64,000 nt of DNA from Paracoccus aerodenitrificans (lineage in GTDB: Bacteria; Pseudomonadota; Alphaproteobacteria; Rhodobacterales; Rhodobacteraceae), in contig NZ_CP115784.1 of assembly GCF_027913215.1 (NCBI RefSeq), forward strand, positions 1,240,001-1,304,000. Direction: 5' to 3'. Shown in pieces: positions 61,339-64,000 of this stretch; within the stretch, counting starts at the first letter, position 1, and every line of letters starts with the position of its first letter. The notes beneath the pieces were generated by a model. The model saw only the letters and a program-made list of their open reading frames with translations. It made no database searches and was not told where the DNA came from. The position numbers were made by a program, and so were the translations under genes.

Positions 61339-62943
61339 ATGAAACTGAAATCGACAGCCATCCCTTCATCCGACGCGTTCCGCGCCAATCGCGAGGCGCA
61401 TCTGGCCCTTCTGGACGCCGCGCGTGAGGCAGCGGAACTGGCCGCTGCGGGCGGTGGCGAGGCCTCGATGCAGCGCCATATCGACCGTGGCAAGATGCCG
61501 CCGCGGGAACGGGTGGCCAATCTTCTGGACCCCGGCTCTGCCTTTCTGGAGATCGGGGCGACGGCGGCGCATGAGATGTATGACGGCGCGGCACCCGGCG
61601 CGGGCGTGATCGCCGGTGTGGGGCGCGTGCACGGTCAGGATGTGATGGTCGTGGCCAATGACGCGACGGTCAAGGGCGGCACTTATTACCCGATGACGGT
61701 GAAAAAACATCTCCGCGCACAGGAAATCGCCGAAGAATGCCATCTTCCCTGCGTCTATCTGGTCGATAGCGGCGGCGCGAACCTGCCCAATCAGGATGAG
61801 GTCTTCCCGGATCGCGACCATTTCGGGCGCATCTTCTATAATCAGGCCCGGATGAGCGCGAAGGGCATTCCCCAGATCGCCGTGGTGATGGGCTCCTGCA
61901 CGGCGGGCGGGGCTTACGTTCCCGCCATGTCCGATGTGACGATCATCGTCCGCGATCAGGGCACGATCTTCCTTGCGGGGCCGCCTCTGGTGAAGGCCGC
62001 CACCGGAGAGGTGGTCAGCGCCGAGGATCTGGGCGGCGGCGATGTCCATACCCGCCTGTCGGGCGTGGCCGATTATCTGGCCGAGGATGACGCCCATGCG
62101 CTTGCCCAGGCCCGCCGCGCGATCAGCCATCTGAACCGGCGCATGCCCGAAACCGTGGTCTGGGACAGCCCCGAGGCGCCTGCCTATGACCCCGAGGAGA
62201 TCCTCGGCGTGGTGCCGGGCGATCTGCGCACCCCTTACGATATCCGCGAGGTGATTGCGCGGGTCGTGGACGGCTCGCGTTTCGATGAGTTCAAGGTAAG
62301 GTTCGGCGAAACCCTTGTCACTGGATTCGCCCATATCGAGGGCTGCCCGGTCGGGATCATCGCCAATAACGGCGTGCTGTTTTCCGAAGCCGCCCAGAAA
62401 GGGACGCATTTCGTCGAACTCTGTTCGCAGCGCGGCACGCCTCTGATTTTCCTGCAGAACATCACCGGCTTCATGGTCGGTCGGAAATACGAAAACGAAG
62501 GCATCGCCCGGCATGGGGCCAAGATGGTGACGGCGGTGGCGACGACCAATGTGCCGAAAATCACCATGCTGGTGGGCGGCAGTTTCGGGGCGGGCAATTA
62601 CGGCATGTCGGGCCGCGCCTATTCGCCGCGCTTTCTGTGGACATGGCCGAACAGCCGGATCAGCGTCATGGGCGGCGAGCAGGCGGCAGGTGTGCTGGCC
62701 ACCGTCCGCCGCGACGGGATTGAGCGCAAGGGCGGCACATGGTCCGCCGAGGAAGAGGCCGAATTCAAGCGCCCCACGATTGAGATGTTCGAACGGCAGA
62801 GCCACCCGCTTTATGCCTCGGCACGGCTCTGGGATGACGGGATCATCGACCCGCGCAAGACCCGCGACGTGCTGTCCCTGTCGCTGCGCGCCAGCCTGAA
62901 CGCGCCGATTGCGCCGACGCGCTTCGGCGTCTTCCGGATGTGA
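61339..62943 (+). CDS. mccB: Methylcrotonoyl-CoA carboxylase, carboxyltransferase subunit
   Basis: 534 residues, the standard beta subunit length. Motifs: [106 protein letters not shown], and the C-terminal [26 protein letters not shown] and [38 protein letters not shown]. The ENxG and RAYSPRF wording marks MCC rather than propionyl-CoA carboxylase. It carboxylates 3-methylcrotonyl-CoA with the biotin subunit begun at 63,926. GGAAGGAAG precedes ATG 61,339. Confidence 0.96.
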   Translation: MKLKSTAIPSSDAFRANREAHLALLDAAREAAELAAAGGGEASMQRHIDRGKMPPRERVANLLDPGSAFLEIGATAAHEMYDGAAPGAGVIAGVGRVHGQDVMVVANDATVKGGTYYPMTVKKHLRAQEIAEECHLPCVYLVDSGGANLPNQDEVFPDRDHFGRIFYNQARMSAKGIPQIAVVMGSCTAGGAYVPAMSDVTIIVRDQGTIFLAGPPLVKAATGEVVSAEDLGGGDVHTRLSGVADYLAEDDAHALAQARRAISHLNRRMPETVVWDSPEAPAYDPEEILGVVPGDLRTPYDIREVIARVVDGSRFDEFKVRFGETLVTGFAHIEGCPVGIIANNGVLFSEAAQKGTHFVELCSQRGTPLIFLQNITGFMVGRKYENEGIARHGAKMVTAVATTNVPKITMLVGGSFGAGNYGMSGRAYSPRFLWTWPNSRISVMGGEQAAGVLATVRRDGIERKGGTWSAEEEAEFKRPTIEMFERQSHPLYASARLWDDGIIDPRKTRDVLSLSLRASLNAPIAPTRFGVFRM

Positions 62944-62970
62944 GTGTGGCGATGGTGGATGCCTCCGGCG

Positions 62971-62992
62971 GGGATATTTCAACCAGGATGAA
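62971..62992 (+). repeat. Dispersed intergenic repeat, copy 2
   Basis: GGGATATTT (62971-62979), three bases, CCAGGATGAA (62983-62992), preceded by CTCCGGCG. Same blocks and spacing as the copy after pyc. Its AGGA lies ten bases before the ASCH gene ATG, so the repeat may supply the ribosome site. Confidence 0.7.
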
Positions 62993-62998
62993 CGGGCG

Positions 62999-63370
62999 AT
63001 GACGGTCAGTTTCAAATTCGGAGATTCGCGCGAATTGAACAGCGCCCTGCTGGAACTGGTGCGCACTGGCGCGAAAACCGCGACCTGCGGAGCGTTGCGC
63101 GATTTCCAGAACAAGGGCGAGGCACTGCCCCGGGTGGGCCGCCGCGATGTCGCGCTTGACTGGGACGGCAATCCGGCCCTGCTGATCGAGACGGTCGAGG
63201 TGACGATACGCCGCTTCTGTGACATTCCCGAAGAATTCGCCCTTGCCGAGGGAGAGGGCGATTACGATGCATGGCGTCAGGCCCATATTGATTTCTTCAC
63301 CCGCAATGGCGGTTTCCATCCAGAGATGGATCTGGTCTGCGAACGTTTCCGGCTGGTGGAGACCTATTGA
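62999..63370 (+). CDS. ASCH domain protein
   Basis: 123 residues. ASCH fold signature: [96 protein letters not shown], typical of small bacterial ASCH proteins (E. coli YqfB/TrcR-like group, some of which are amidohydrolases of modified nucleosides or bind RNA). Start ATG 62,999, 55 bases after mccB. TGA shares its A with the macro-domain ATG. Confidence 0.9.
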   Translation: MTVSFKFGDSRELNSALLELVRTGAKTATCGALRDFQNKGEALPRVGRRDVALDWDGNPALLIETVEVTIRRFCDIPEEFALAEGEGDYDAWRQAHIDFFTRNGGFHPEMDLVCERFRLVETY

Positions 63371-63855
63371 TGATCAGGATTTGGCAAGGCGATATCACCA
63401 CGCTGGATATGGACGCCATCGTCGATGCGGCGAATGAAACCCTGCTTGGCGGCGGCGGTGTCGATGGCGCGATCCACTGTGCTGCCGGGCCGGGATTGCT
63501 GGAAGAATGCAGGAAACTCGGGTCCTGCCCGACAGGCGAGGCGCGGATCACCCGGGGCTACGACCTGCCCGCCCGCCATGTCATCCATACGGTCGGCCCG
63601 GTCTGGAAGGGCGGCGGCAGCGGCGAGGATGAATTGCTGGCCTCGGCCTATCACAGCAGCCTCGATCTGGCGCGTGAACATGGCCTGCGCAGCATCGCCT
63701 TCCCGGCCATCTCGACCGGCATTTACGGTTTCCCGGCAGATCGTGCCGCCCGCATCGCCATCCGGACGATCCGGGATCACGATGCCGGGCTTGATGTCAC
63801 TCTGGTTGCCTTCGACGCGGCCAGTGCCGAAACTCTGCGCAAGGCTTTGGGATGA
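63370..63855 (+). CDS. Macro-domain protein (O-acetyl-ADP-ribose deacetylase type)
   Basis: 161 residues. Macro domain motifs: [34 protein letters not shown] and [39 protein letters not shown], then [24 protein letters not shown]. These are the residues that hold ADP-ribose in the YmdB/MacroD class, which removes O-acetyl-ADP-ribose or ADP-ribose from proteins. ATG 63,370 is one-base coupled to the ASCH gene (TGATG). The pair lies between mccB and mccA. Confidence 0.93.
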   Translation: MIRIWQGDITTLDMDAIVDAANETLLGGGGVDGAIHCAAGPGLLEECRKLGSCPTGEARITRGYDLPARHVIHTVGPVWKGGGSGEDELLASAYHSSLDLAREHGLRSIAFPAISTGIYGFPADRAARIAIRTIRDHDAGLDVTLVAFDAASAETLRKALG

Positions 63856-63860
63856 GGATT

Positions 63861-63886
63861 TCTTCTTCACCCAAATACCCTGCGGC
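63861..63886 (-). repeat. Dispersed intergenic repeat, diverged inverted copy 3
   Basis: Read on the minus strand it gives GGGTATTT (63873-63880) followed by a GGG spacer and TGAAGAAGAA, a diverged version of the same two-block repeat, after CCGCA. It fills the short gap between the macro-domain gene and mccA. Confidence 0.5.
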
Positions 63887-63925
63887 AGTCGCCGCAAGCG
63901 CGGCCCATAGCGGAAAGGAGCCGTC

Positions 63926-64000
63926 ATGTTCCAGAAGATCCTGATCGCCAATCGCGGCGAAATCGCCTGCCGAGTCATTGATACATGCCGCAGGCTGGGT
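63926..64000 (+). CDS. mccA: Methylcrotonoyl-CoA carboxylase biotin-containing subunit, N-terminal part
   Basis: Only 25 residues are in the window ([20 protein letters not shown]...), the start of a biotin carboxylase domain: [13 protein letters not shown] is its opening strand. Position after mccB, with AAAGGAG just before the ATG, makes methylcrotonoyl-CoA carboxylase alpha by far the best call. Acetyl- or propionyl-CoA carboxylase alpha is possible from the fragment alone. Confidence 0.85.
   Translation, partial: MFQKILIANRGEIACRVIDTCRRLG

Overview
The window is high-GC, tightly packed bacterial chromosome that looks like a Rhodobacteraceae alphaproteobacterium close to Paracoccus. The reasons are the gene content (double-domain aldehyde dehydrogenase of ALDH16 type, PuuD urate hydroxylase with a cytochrome c tail, tripartite tricarboxylate transporter, MaeB malic enzyme with a phosphotransacetylase tail, leucine degradation genes of ivd/mcc type), frequent TGATG and ATGA stop/start overlaps, and a dispersed intergenic repeat (GGGATATTT-N3-CCAGGATGAA) of a kind I recall from this family. 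No rRNA, tRNA, insertion sequence, prophage or CRISPR array was seen.

Layout. 1-10,020 holds housekeeping and general metabolism: the end of an ALDH16-type protein, transglutaminase-like protein and OsmC, an EamA permease, dGTPase-like protein, ErpA with a palindromic promoter site, a secreted unknown, exonuclease III and pyruvate carboxylase. 10,114-13,831 is a minus-strand iron operon: imelysin, bacterioferritin-associated ferredoxin, bacterioferritin, di-heme oxidoreductase. 14,207-17,133 is a tctCBA carboxylate uptake operon.

17,178-33,681 is the most interesting region: about 16.5 kb of near-continuous plus-strand genes. It opens with a textbook sigma70 promoter overlapped by a LacI-type operator. 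The first gene strongly resembles 1,5-anhydro-D-fructose reductase. Then come a family I CoA-transferase, enoyl-CoA hydratase, aldehyde dehydrogenase, a sugar ABC importer, two different GMC flavoprotein dehydrogenases, an SDR, a DUF993 aldolase-like protein, a LacI regulator and glycerate 2-kinase. I read it as a LacI-controlled catabolic system for an unusual sugar (keto- or anhydro-hexose) whose full pathway I do not recognise.

33,665-38,111 is an RND efflux pump pair without outer-membrane factor or local regulator. 38,340-43,814 holds GlpD, MaeB and a solitary PuuD. 43,908-49,778 is a complete hydroxamate-type siderophore uptake operon (TonB receptor, binding protein, fused permease, ATPase) behind an inverted-repeat operator. 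49,897-52,742 makes GDP-mannose (ManC, ManB). 53,053-54,378 is a class III aminotransferase. 54,456-57,474 is a five-gene arsenic operon (arsR, arsC, acr3, second arsC, arsH) read leftwards. 57,635-64,000 is a leucine degradation locus (ivd, mccB, mccA) interrupted by an AT-rich orphan gene, an opposing OmpW-like porin gene, an LprI-like gene, and an ASCH/macro-domain pair.

Together the genes describe a heterotrophic, aerobic, metabolically broad soil or water bacterium that handles sugars, organic acids, purines, branched-chain amino acids, iron limitation and arsenic. All functional calls rest on reading the sequence and remembered family signatures; no database search was possible.
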